Part shown: piece by piece, positions 42,701 through 49,395 of the stretch
How positions within the stretch are numbered: the first letter of the stretch is position 1
How the letters are laid out: every line of letters starts with the position of its first letter
Assembly (NCBI GenBank): GCA_943358395.1
Contig: CALRGY010000005.1
Span: 1-50,660 of the forward strand
Direction: 5' to 3'
DNA: 50,660 nucleotides
Source: Candidatus Uhrbacteria bacterium
GTDB lineage: Bacteria > Patescibacteriota > Patescibacteriia > UBA9934
Notes under the pieces: generated by a model
The model's database searches: none
What the model was told of the DNA's origin: nothing
The model's input: the letters and a program-made list of their open reading frames with translations, nothing else
Made by a program: the position numbers and the translations under genes

Positions 42701-44253
42701 TCGGCAAAGGCATCACCAGCGGCGTCACTACAACAACCGTCGGCGAATCCGTCTCCCAACACGTCACCACCATCTGCCTCCCAAGCACCCCATCCCTGGA
42801 AGTTCCGCCATTCATCCCATTGCGAATGAGAACCCCGATGGAGCCGTTGAGGAAGAGGAAGGAGGAGGGGGATAGTGCGAGCTCTGTTGGATCAGAGGAA
42901 GAGTCTGATTATGTTTCTGGTTATTATGGATATGAAAGATCAACGGATAATAAGGAAGAATTTAGGAAAAAGCGCTCCGAATCCTTGAAAGATAACCCCA
43001 ACGCAGTTTTAGATGAGAGGAAAGAGATTGCTGACTATTTTGCGCGTATCCCTAAGAAGTCGGCGGAGGAAGCGAGGAAATTGGCAAAGATTTTGGGACC
43101 CATTGGAAAGGATGCACGTCTGAGTATCTGTATTCCTGTGGCGGGACATCAGGAGGAGAGCAGTATTTATGAGTCATTAAAGAACTACACAAAACAAACC
43201 GCGGATAAAAACGAATTTGAAATTGTATTGTTTGTTAACCATCCTGACACAAATCCAAAAACAGGAGAAAAGATTGTGCCAGATGGTACTTTGACTGAAA
43301 TCGCCAGATTTAGGAATGACTTTCCTGACATGCCAGTTAAGGTGATTTATGAGGTCTTACCAGCATCAGAGGCTCGGATTGGAAAAATTCGCAAAATGTT
43401 AACCGACGCTGTGTTAGTAAGACAATTGGAGAGACCTATTGGAGAGCCGGAGCTGATCTTGGTGAGTAATGATGCAGATAATAAGGGGCTATCGCCTGAA
43501 TATGTTAAGAATTACATTAGCAAATTCGAAAAGAATCCAGATGTAGACGCAATGATAGGTCAGTTGGATTGGGATATAAAATCGTATATTAGAAATCCTC
43601 TTATCCATATTGGAACGCGGTTGTTCCAATATAACGGAGCACAATCGCGGTTCAAGGGCTGGCATTTTAATTCCTCCGGAGCGAACTATGCCTTTAGGTC
43701 AAGCATTTATGCGTCAGTCGGTGGCTATGCTGACAAAATGAAATTGGGTGAAGATACAGATCTTGGTGCAAAGATTACCGCCGCTAGAGAGGGCGCTACA
43801 GAGAGAACACCGGTTATCTATGCTGGGTCCCGTGTCTCACGATTATTTACTTCATCGAGAAGGGCGGAGACGCTCATGAAAAATAATGGACTTGCTCCAG
43901 TAGAACAGTGGGACAAGGGTTTTGGTGCCTTTGACGATGAAGTCAGAAGAATCAATTGGGATGTGAGCGGCGAAACAATTGATTATAAAGACCCTGAGCA
44001 AGTTAGTAAACTTGTCGCTGCCCTAGAGACGGTGATAAATAGAACGTTAAAAAGAGAGAGCGTATGGGGTCAGTCTACCGCTAATTCGCAATTCAAGCGC
44101 TCGATGGGATGGCTGGGGATTAAATTCGAAGCTACCGATGAGCACTCAATAAAAATTATAGACGCGACGAAATTGGTTCGGGGTCTGGAACAGTATCAGA
44201 CGCGGGGATTGAAAATTCTCAATAAAAAACTGGGCACAGAAGCTTCTGTTTAG
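39784..44253 (+). CDS. Giant membrane protein with C-terminal GT2 glycosyltransferase
   Basis: 1489 aa. Residues 1-380 are charged and mostly helical. Residues about 384-440 hold two hydrophobic stretches (IAVALATASAIGQFGVRMG, LMTFGGTAVVSGVYGW). 450-655 is helical again, then a TM helix at about 660-680 (TMVIGAGVGVVAHDLWAL). 700-1000 is beta-rich and probably extracytoplasmic, ending in a Thr/Ser/Pro linker. Residues about 1112-1489 form a family 2 glycosyltransferase: RLSICIPVAGHQEES, SNDADN (metal-binding Asp residues, about 1228), FNSSGANYAFRSSIYASVGG and GEDTDLGAKI (about 1322). Base composition becomes more AT-rich from about 42,880, where the linker ends, suggesting that the enzyme domain was added by fusion. 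No known full-length family is recognised. Confidence 0.8.
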   Translation: MATHAEKLQGVEVQHEGNPKLTLDRMLKWAKGRSELRVLSRERVQYAQNYYKEREGINLEIGDEVWKIAGSAKDTSGYVVRLRKGSEIQEVDAATLLRIEEAVDTLQQSGLVKTEDSTAASTNVVKTGVKPMKGVIEEVPDEESKVEKAKSKPKLTLRYGAPDISESMENRVRDTAEESLHVEKKDAGFFAKFLKHNVLYDVYRQIAISRERSKILKANDVYAADNLSREARQRATEAIVDRFTAEYGESLHDNGKNGESRMTLGESKEEAKVRADLNALLREYAANEAMDEGELKNRENAIVASANTLAGDVGGKGAMYVSNLKPLAEKLRREALAAGGLDNLDVDLQIVIGRAKLGARTEREKNMVDSALEKLERWGKDKNVIGGVVAAFRNEIAVALATASAIGQFGVRMGLSSTVAKLMTFGGTAVVSGVYGWWKEKGRLNSERALHERQMALGGETRNNDSAEEKEKNILAVEQKLAAVKWWQPLERTRLNRELSDLKNNVAPQPRRKEMEGFELQRASAKDMIDGAKGFMDPSGKELRPDVTIAGATQALAEIEARIRISNFKKIDLLKYTSIAEVEVERGDLDKARMQLKAALRAKYDGDPAVDKAEFKDFQTYFNAIYGLVEGHFSDQNSNAEVQRKNFEKWAQRKARNRGLTTMVIGAGVGVVAHDLWALGTGGDTTIGSIWDSLKAYFGHAPSMVQGPSNVEAIGSGMFKTPSGKDLVPQKDGSFILESVADHKVLASNLHIDGAGNLSAASEKALRGIGATIVESDHVLNGSSITTATQKTWDWIHSHAPLVSKIHRDSWMGNDTPMVDSVKVYDWAKQNGSPGYSTILLKKLFGADFNELKLDWGGSMGVNHNGDFVMDMSKMTPDGSWQGNAAVDAPAELAQGKVRLLLSMNSGSQNHAVEVIVNSKGQAIIPAGSDVAKTFFREVNGKAVFIGKYAEIGVSKGYDAHGVDHLDILATHVGKGITSGVTTTTVGESVSQHVTTICLPSTPSLEVPPFIPLRMRTPMEPLRKRKEEGDSASSVGSEEESDYVSGYYGYERSTDNKEEFRKKRSESLKDNPNAVLDERKEIADYFARIPKKSAEEARKLAKILGPIGKDARLSICIPVAGHQEESSIYESLKNYTKQTADKNEFEIVLFVNHPDTNPKTGEKIVPDGTLTEIARFRNDFPDMPVKVIYEVLPASEARIGKIRKMLTDAVLVRQLERPIGEPELILVSNDADNKGLSPEYVKNYISKFEKNPDVDAMIGQLDWDIKSYIRNPLIHIGTRLFQYNGAQSRFKGWHFNSSGANYAFRSSIYASVGGYADKMKLGEDTDLGAKITAAREGATERTPVIYAGSRVSRLFTSSRRAETLMKNNGLAPVEQWDKGFGAFDDEVRRINWDVSGETIDYKDPEQVSKLVAALETVINRTLKRESVWGQSTANSQFKRSMGWLGIKFEATDEHSIKIIDATKLVRGLEQYQTRGLKILNKKLGTEASV

Positions 44254-44259
44254 CTCAAT

Positions 44260-44295
44260 AAAAAAATCCAGTGTTGCAAAGCGCTGGATTTTTTT
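44260..44295. terminator. Bidirectional terminator
   Basis: AAAAAAATCCAG (44260-44271) pairs with CTGGATTTTTTT (44284-44295) across a 12-nt loop, between the convergent giant gene and ahpC. Confidence 0.85.
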
Positions 44296-44312
44296 CGATG
44301 ATGAGGAGGTGT

Positions 44313-44837
44313 TTACGCCTTTCCCAGCGTCTTTTCGCCAGGTTCCCATTCTACGGGGCAGAGTTCGCCGGATTGTAATGCGGTGAGGACGCGGAGGACT
44401 TCTTTGACGGAGCGGCCGACGGAACCGGCGGAGATGAGGGCGAATTTCACCACGCCTGTTGGGTCGATGATGAAGAGACCTCTGTCGGAGCTGCCGTCGT
44501 CGTCATTCAGCACGCCGTAGTCGCGGGAAACGCGTTGAGTGGTGTCGGCAAGAACGGGGTAGGCAACTTCGGGCAAGTCGCGTTCAAACCATGCTTTGTG
44601 ACTCCATTCGCTGTCGGTGGAGGCGCCGATGACTTTGGCGTTCAGCGCAGCAAAGTCTGCTTCGTGCTTGTGGAAGCCCTTAATTTCCGTGGGGCAAATG
44701 AAGGTGAAGTCGCGGGGGTAGAAGAACAACACGACCCATGTTCCTTGGTAGTCGTTGAGGCTTGTTTTGGTGAACTCACCTTTTGTGTACGACGTCACAT
44801 GAGAAAAACTCGGCGCTGGCTTATTGATAGAAATCAT
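44313..44837 (-). CDS. ahpC: Peroxiredoxin, AhpC type (2-Cys)
   Basis: 174 aa, cytoplasmic thiol peroxidase that reduces H2O2 and organic hydroperoxides. The peroxidatic Cys is in DFTFICPTE and the resolving Cys in GELCPVEW. FFYPRD, GASTDSEWSHKAW, YPVLADTTQRVSRDYGV and RGLFIIDPTG are typical of AhpC. No AhpF reductase is in the window, so the electron donor is unknown. Confidence 0.95.
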   Translation of the reverse strand: MISINKPAPSFSHVTSYTKGEFTKTSLNDYQGTWVVLFFYPRDFTFICPTEIKGFHKHEADFAALNAKVIGASTDSEWSHKAWFERDLPEVAYPVLADTTQRVSRDYGVLNDDDGSSDRGLFIIDPTGVVKFALISAGSVGRSVKEVLRVLTALQSGELCPVEWEPGEKTLGKA

Positions 44838-44907
44838 ACGTTTTACGACACTTGAAGAATAAAATTTTTCTCATTTCCTAAAAAAGAAACATGTAATGTG
44901 CCGGACA

Positions 44908-44981
44908 TGGACCAGATGGGACTTGAACCCAAACTTCTGCGGATGATAAGCCGAGTAGGCTACCAATTACATCACTGGCCC
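44908..44981 (-). tRNA. tRNA-like gene, isotype uncertain, aberrant anticodon arm
   Basis: On the minus strand: acceptor GGGCCAG with CTGGTCC, discriminator A, no encoded CCA; a D loop with AATTGGTAG; T arm TGGG-TTCAAGT-CCCA with a canonical T loop. The anticodon arm is irregular: CGG/CCG closes an 8-nt loop CTTATCAT (44943-44950) and the lower stem has an extra C. The loop could present TAT (Ile) or ATC. The D stem has a mismatch. An 8-bp outer helix (44900-44907 with 44988-44995) abuts its 3' end. It may be a divergent or decayed tRNA. Confidence 0.55.
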
Positions 44982-45100
44982 ATATGTTGTCCGGCGATGG
45001 GATTGTATCAAATTTTTCTTAGTGGTAGTGCACTCTCATTTTCGACCAGTTTCGATGAAGATCGAGGAAATCGTTTGAGACGTACTTCATGGTACGTTGA

Positions 45101-45124
45101 CCCCGCTTCTCGCGAGAGGCGGGG
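45101..45124. mobile_element. 24-bp palindromic micro-insertion 1
   Basis: CCCCGC ... CTCGCGAG ... GCGGGG, a near-perfect palindrome flanked on both sides by TGA (45098-45100 and 45125-45127). Copies A and C lack it, and A reads GTTGAAGACG with a single TGA. Confidence 0.6.
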
Positions 45125-45147
45125 TGAAGACGTTTCCGATGATCTGA

Positions 45148-45171
45148 CCCCGCCGTTCGCGAACAGCGGGG
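45148..45171. mobile_element. 24-bp palindromic micro-insertion 2
   Basis: CCCCGC ... TTCGCGAA ... GCGGGG, flanked by TGA (45145-45147 and 45172-45174). Copies A and C both read TCTGAGTCG at this site with a single TGA. Confidence 0.6.
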
Positions 45172-45197
45172 TGAGTCGAAAATGGGCAAAATGGGAG

Positions 45198-45304
45198 CGC
45201 ACGAACAAAAAATCACGCTTTCGCGTGACTTCTTGTATCATCCGCAGATAAGGGTTTCCCTGAGGGAACGTCCTCTCGGCTGATGACTGTATACCACATT
45301 TCTT
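45198..45304. other. Intergenic stretch with two small hairpins
   Basis: TCACGC-TTTC-GCGTGA (45213-45228), preceded by A and followed by CTTCTT, could be a weak terminator. GTTTCCC-TGA-GGGAAC follows near 45252-45269. Nothing else is seen before the next promoter. Confidence 0.4.
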
Positions 45305-45334
45305 TTGTACATTCAACCCGTTTTCGGCTACACT
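45305..45334 (+). promoter_or_regulatory. Promoter of the DUF3179 gene
   Basis: TTGTAC (45305-45310), an 18-nt spacer and TACACT (45329-45334). The -10 ends 10 nt before ATG 45345; no Shine-Dalgarno is present. Confidence 0.6.
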
Positions 45335-45344
45335 TTAGCCATCT

Positions 45345-46529
45345 ATGACGCAACAACAAAAGCAAAACCTCAGTATTTTCCTTGGTGCGGTCGTAATCAT
45401 CGGTGGGTTAACCTGGGCGTATGAAACGTATCAATCAAAAAAGATTGCAGATGCGGCGTGGCCAACGCTCGATGGCGGGGTATATGCATCGGCAGTGACT
45501 CGTAACGGTGTATCGTCGTTGATTCCTGGTGATGAGCTGTACAAAAGTGGGGTAGTGGAGGGCGGTATTCCTTCTTTGACCAATCCAAAATACGCTTCGG
45601 TTCTTGCTTCCGACGCTGTGATTGCTGATGAATTGTTCGGAATCGATCTTGCTATTGGCGGTGACCATCGTTTTTATCCGGTTCAAGTGATGAATTGGCA
45701 TGAGGTTGTTAACGATACGATCGACGGGAAAGACGTTGCGATTACGTATTGTCCGTTGTGCGGAACGGGCGTGGTCTATAATCGTGCCGTCGATGCCATC
45801 GAGGGCGAGGAAGATCAAGAAGATACTGATGGGAAAACGCTTTTGACCTTCTCGGTAACCGGAAAAGTCTATAACAACAACACGGTGCTGAAGGACGATC
45901 AAACGGGTTCACTGTGGCTGCAAGCGACGGGGGAATCGATTCAGGGATCGATGATTGGGAAAACGCTCGAGGTGATTCCTTCGCGAATGATGGCGTGGAA
46001 AGATTGGAAGGCTATGTATCCATCGGGATTCGTACTCTCGACGAACACCGGCATTACTCGCGACTACACCCGTCATCCATACGGTAATTACGATACGTCA
46101 AAAGGCGTCTATTTCCCCTTGAACCACATGGATCCGAATTTCGGTTCAAAATGGGTGGTGTATGGCGTTTCGGAGGGCGAAAATGGTCTTGGATTCTCCG
46201 AGATTGCCCTCAAAGGTACCGGTATGATGCACGCAAAGCTTGGTGAAAAGGATGTGATTGCAGTGTATGACTTTGCAACAGACACGGCGCATGTATTCGA
46301 AACGAAATCGCAGAATGGCGATGTGCATACGTTTACATATGATTACGCCAAGAAGTTACTCCTCGATGAACAGAAAGGAATCTGGAACGGTGTCACTGGC
46401 GTTGACATGTTATCGAGCAGCATGAATAGCCTCATCGAAGTCCCCGTAATCCGCGGATTCTGGTTCTGTCTTGCGGCGATGCACCCAACGTGGAAGGCGG
46501 TACTGACGAATGAGCCGGTGACTCCCTAA
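45345..46529 (+). CDS. DUF3179 domain protein, membrane-anchored
   Basis: 394 aa. An N-terminal TM helix (SIFLGAVVIIGGLTWAYET) anchors a large outer domain. GGIPSLTNPKYASV, DLAIGGDHRFYPVQVMNWHEVVNDTI, ITYCPLCGTGVVYNR and SLWLQATGESIQGSMIG are the diagnostic DUF3179 segments; the conserved His of NWHEVVND and the CPLC pair look like a metal or redox site. The family's function is unknown. The coding frame closes just before an R1 repeat. Confidence 0.85.
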   Translation: MTQQQKQNLSIFLGAVVIIGGLTWAYETYQSKKIADAAWPTLDGGVYASAVTRNGVSSLIPGDELYKSGVVEGGIPSLTNPKYASVLASDAVIADELFGIDLAIGGDHRFYPVQVMNWHEVVNDTIDGKDVAITYCPLCGTGVVYNRAVDAIEGEEDQEDTDGKTLLTFSVTGKVYNNNTVLKDDQTGSLWLQATGESIQGSMIGKTLEVIPSRMMAWKDWKAMYPSGFVLSTNTGITRDYTRHPYGNYDTSKGVYFPLNHMDPNFGSKWVVYGVSEGENGLGFSEIALKGTGMMHAKLGEKDVIAVYDFATDTAHVFETKSQNGDVHTFTYDYAKKLLLDEQKGIWNGVTGVDMLSSSMNSLIEVPVIRGFWFCLAAMHPTWKAVLTNEPVTP

Positions 46530-46551
46530 TCGCGAGCCCCCTCGATCTCCC

Positions 46552-46647
46552 GCCTCCCCCAACCCCTCCATAAATGGAGGGGAGAAACACGGTGATTCAT
46601 CTCCTCGCTACTCTCCCCCATTTATGGGGGAGTCGGAGGGGGCGAGA
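46552..46647. repeat. Dispersed palindromic repeat, family R1, reverse copy
   Basis: CCCCTCC-ATAAAT-GGAGGGG, a 35-nt spacer with GATTCATC, and CTCCCCC-ATTTAT-GGGGGAG. It is the reverse complement of the 8421 unit with few changes and fills the gap before rsmI. Confidence 0.8.
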
Positions 46648-46695
46648 GTAAAGGGGGGGCTGAAGCCGAGAGGGGAACAGACCGAAACAAATTTT

Positions 46696-47346
46696 ATGCT
46701 CTACATCGTTGCAACACCCATTGGAAACCTCGGTGATATTACCAATCGTGCTCGGCAGGTGTTTAGCGATGCTGATATTGTGCTGTGCGAGGATACACGG
46801 GTAACGTCGAAATTGATGGCGCATCTGCAAGTACGCCCAACGCTGATGGCGTTTCATGAGCATACAGATGCCTTGGCACGAAAAAAGATCGTTGATCAAT
46901 TAGTGAGTGGCATGAATATGGCATTGGTCACCGATGCTGGTACGCCTGGCATTTCCGATCCCGGCGGCTTCCTCGTCGCCGATGCAGTTGCTGCTGGCGT
47001 GAAAGTCTCACCGATTCCTGGAGCAAGTGCTGCTATTGCAGCGCTTTCGATCGCGGGGATTGCGCTTGATCGATTCACCTTTGTCGGCTTTCCGCCGAAT
47101 AAGAAGGGGCGTGAAAAGTTCTTCCGTGAAATCGGCGAAATTGATCATGCTGTAGTGATGTACGAATCAACGCATCGGATTGTGAAAACGTTGGAAGCGA
47201 TGAAGAGCCTCCACCGAAAGCTCATCGTCTGCCGCGAGCTCACCAAAATCCATGAGACAATATACCGTGGCACAGCAGAATCGATTCTGATCGATCTTGA
47301 GAAAACAAGTATTCGAGGGGAATTCGTGATCGTTGTTGATCGATGA
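46696..47346 (+). CDS. rsmI: 16S rRNA (cytidine(1402)-2'-O)-methyltransferase RsmI
   Basis: 216 aa. It methylates C1402 in the decoding centre of 16S rRNA, using SAM. MLYIVATPIGNLGDITNRA, CEDTRVTSKLMAHL, FHEHTDA, LVTDAGTPGISDPG, IPGASAAIAALSIAG and YESTHRI are signature RsmI (tetrapyrrole methylase fold) segments. The frame extends to 46624 through the repeat, which is not protein-like; ATG 46696 is the family start. It lacks the short C-terminal domain of some homologues. The stop overlaps ATG 47343. Confidence 0.95.
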   Translation: MLYIVATPIGNLGDITNRARQVFSDADIVLCEDTRVTSKLMAHLQVRPTLMAFHEHTDALARKKIVDQLVSGMNMALVTDAGTPGISDPGGFLVADAVAAGVKVSPIPGASAAIAALSIAGIALDRFTFVGFPPNKKGREKFFREIGEIDHAVVMYESTHRIVKTLEAMKSLHRKLIVCRELTKIHETIYRGTAESILIDLEKTSIRGEFVIVVDR

Positions 47347-47351
47347 CACCT

Positions 47352-48797
47352 ATGAAAACCTATTCCATCACCACAACCCTTCCATACGTCAACGCTGATC
47401 CGCATATCGGGTTTGCTCTCGAAATTGTGCAGGCAGATATGCTGGCGCGGTATCACCGATCACGGGGATATGATGTGGTTTTTAATACTGGCACCGACGA
47501 GCACGGGCAAAAGATTTATCAAAAGGCGATCGAAGCAGGAGTGGATCCAAAAATGTATTGCGACGAATACGCAGCAAAGTTCGACGGGCTCAAGGCGGCG
47601 CTCAACCTTTCGTACACTCACTTCATCCGTACTACCGATGAACATCACATCATCGCCGCACAAGAATTTTGGAACAGGTGCAATGCAAACGGTGATATTT
47701 ATAAAAAGCAGTACTCGGTAAAATATTGCGTTGGCTGTGAGCTGGAAAAGACCGATTCTGAATTGGTCGATGGGAAATGCCCAGATCATCCGAATCGTGA
47801 ACTTGATGCTATTGAGGAAGAGAATTATTTCTTCGCGTTTTCGAAGTATCAGCAAAAGCTGCTCGATCTGTACCGTGATCGCCCAGATTTCGTGATGCCT
47901 TCAGCACGGATGAATGAGATTCGGACGTTTGTGGAAGGCGGGTTGAACGATTTTAGTATTTCTCGCTTGAAATCGAAAATGCCCTGGGGCGTGCCGGTTC
48001 CGAATGATTCAGAACAGGTGATGTATGTGTGGTTCGATGCATTGGTGAACTATATTTCTACTCTCGGCTGGCCTCAGAGTGGATCGACCTTCGATTCTGC
48101 GTGGCCAAGCGTGCAGGTTGCCGGAAAAGACAATCTTCGTCAGCAAACGGCAATGTGGCAAGCGATGCTCATGTCTGCAAATATTGAATCATCGAAGCAA
48201 GTGTTCATTCATGGATACATTACGGCGGAAGGGCAGAAGATGAGTAAATCCGTTGGAAACGTGATTAATCCGTACGATCTCGTTGCTGAATACGGCACCG
48301 ATGCTACTCGCCTGTATCTTTTGGGCGGCATGCCTTCATGGCAAGACGGCGATTATTCCAAGGAACAATTCGAAATTCTTTTTGCCACAAAATTAGCCAA
48401 CGGGCTTGGAAATTTGGTGAGTCGTGTAGCAGCAATGGCAGCGAAGAGTTTTCCGGAGGGATTGGATACGTCCGATGAGTCCTATTCGACCTATAACGAA
48501 AGGCTCAACACAGAGATTCGTGCCTACGATTTTCGCGCCTACGTGGATACGGTGTGGTCTATGGTAGACGTAGCGAATGAGAAGATTGCAAAAGAGGAGC
48601 CGTTCAAGTTGGTAAAGATCGATCGTGATGCGGCGAAGAAATCGCTGTCAGAGCTTGCGGCGATGATTCGATGGATTGGTCATGCGTTGGTTCCGGTGAT
48701 TCCTGTAACAGCTGCCGAAATCCTCCGCCGTTACGAAAGTGATATTCTTGTAGCAGGGGAGCCGTTGTTCCCCAGACGAGATCGACGAGTAGAATAG
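47352..48797 (+). CDS. metG: Methionyl-tRNA synthetase
   Basis: 481 aa. Class I synthetase: NADPHIGFALE is the HIGH region, KMSKSVGNVINPYD the KMSKS loop. A single-knuckle-type insert (VKYCVGCELEKTD ... GKCPDHPN) has only partial zinc ligands. ADTxxR-like GTDEHGQK and VWFDALVNYI are also typical. The C-terminal helical anticodon domain is present, but the extra OB-fold tRNA-binding domain is absent. MTPMKTYS from 47343 is coupled to rsmI; MKTYS at 47352 is the likelier start. Confidence 0.94.
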   Translation: MKTYSITTTLPYVNADPHIGFALEIVQADMLARYHRSRGYDVVFNTGTDEHGQKIYQKAIEAGVDPKMYCDEYAAKFDGLKAALNLSYTHFIRTTDEHHIIAAQEFWNRCNANGDIYKKQYSVKYCVGCELEKTDSELVDGKCPDHPNRELDAIEEENYFFAFSKYQQKLLDLYRDRPDFVMPSARMNEIRTFVEGGLNDFSISRLKSKMPWGVPVPNDSEQVMYVWFDALVNYISTLGWPQSGSTFDSAWPSVQVAGKDNLRQQTAMWQAMLMSANIESSKQVFIHGYITAEGQKMSKSVGNVINPYDLVAEYGTDATRLYLLGGMPSWQDGDYSKEQFEILFATKLANGLGNLVSRVAAMAAKSFPEGLDTSDESYSTYNERLNTEIRAYDFRAYVDTVWSMVDVANEKIAKEEPFKLVKIDRDAAKKSLSELAAMIRWIGHALVPVIPVTAAEILRRYESDILVAGEPLFPRRDRRVE

Positions 48798-48921
48798 GAC
48801 TTTCTCATTTGAGGCTAGTTTCGATGAAGATCAAGGAAATCTTCCGAAACGTACTTCATGGTACGATGAGGAAGTTTCCGATGATCTGAGTCGAAAATAG
48901 ACCAAATGAGCAAGGACTACT
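48798..48921 (+). promoter_or_regulatory. Structured leader element, copy C
   Basis: Begins just after the metG stop. CTCATTTG pairs perfectly with CAAATGAG, GGCTAGTTTCGA with TCGAAAATAG, AGATC with GATCT, GGAAA with TTTCC, CTTCC with GGAAG, and CGTAC with GTACG. The ribosome site AAGGA (48912-48916) borders the outer stem, 5 nt before ATG 48922. TAGAAT (48790-48795) may be a -10 whose start would be at the left arm. Confidence 0.7.
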
Positions 48922-49395
48922 ATGACAATAGTCGACGGAATACTTATCGCGTTTGCAATCATCATGGCTCTAGCAGGCTGGCGAAGTGGGTTTGTGCGTT
49001 CGGCGGGGAGCTTGGTTGCGCTTATTGCGAGTATCGCTGTGGCGTTTTACGGGATGAATTGGCTGCGTGAAACATACGGGTTAAGCCTCGTCGATCATCC
49101 GTGGCTCACCGTTATCGGATTCCTTTTGCTCACGCTCATCGTTAGCCGCATTGCCCAATATCTCGTCAACGCCTTAGACCTTGTGCGCAAGATTGTCGCG
49201 ATTCTTCCTTTCGTGAATCTTTTAAACAGCTTTTTAGGGGCAGCATTCGGTGTTGCTCAAGCTGCCGTAGCGATTGCCATTTTCGCCTATGCAACCGTAA
49301 CGTTTGTGCCGGCTGGTGACTTACGAACTACGCTTTTGCTCTCGCAGATTATGAATCGTGCAATCGACATCGAGAGCACCGCCGGAGTGTTATGA
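48922..49395 (+). CDS. CvpA family membrane protein
   Basis: 157 aa with four TM helices: IVDGILIAFAIIMALAGWRSGF, LVALIASIAVAFYGMNWL, WLTVIGFLLLTLIVSRIAQYL and LNSFLGAAFGVAQAAVAIAIFAY. The start D-x(5-7)-GWRSGFVRSAGSL and the final SFLGAAFG are CvpA (colicin V production family) features. The role in Patescibacteria is unknown. It is preceded by structured leader copy C and overlaps tatD by 4 nt (ATGA). Confidence 0.88.
   Translation: MTIVDGILIAFAIIMALAGWRSGFVRSAGSLVALIASIAVAFYGMNWLRETYGLSLVDHPWLTVIGFLLLTLIVSRIAQYLVNALDLVRKIVAILPFVNLLNSFLGAAFGVAQAAVAIAIFAYATVTFVPAGDLRTTLLLSQIMNRAIDIESTAGVL

Larger units (their letters stand above)
45032..45197 (+). repeat. Structured leader element, copy B, with two insertions
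   Basis: The same core as copies A and C (GTTTCGATGAAGATC, ACGTACTTCATGGTACGT, TTTCCGATGATCTGA, GTCGAAAAT), but it is interrupted by two 24-bp palindromes and has no ribosome site or start codon at its end. The nearest gene downstream (45345) has its own promoter. It is probably a decayed copy. Confidence 0.7.

Noticed and set aside
8400-46650. CRISPR arrays suggested by recurring short palindromes
   Set aside because: Repeats are single, scattered and not separated by regular spacers; no cas genes are present.
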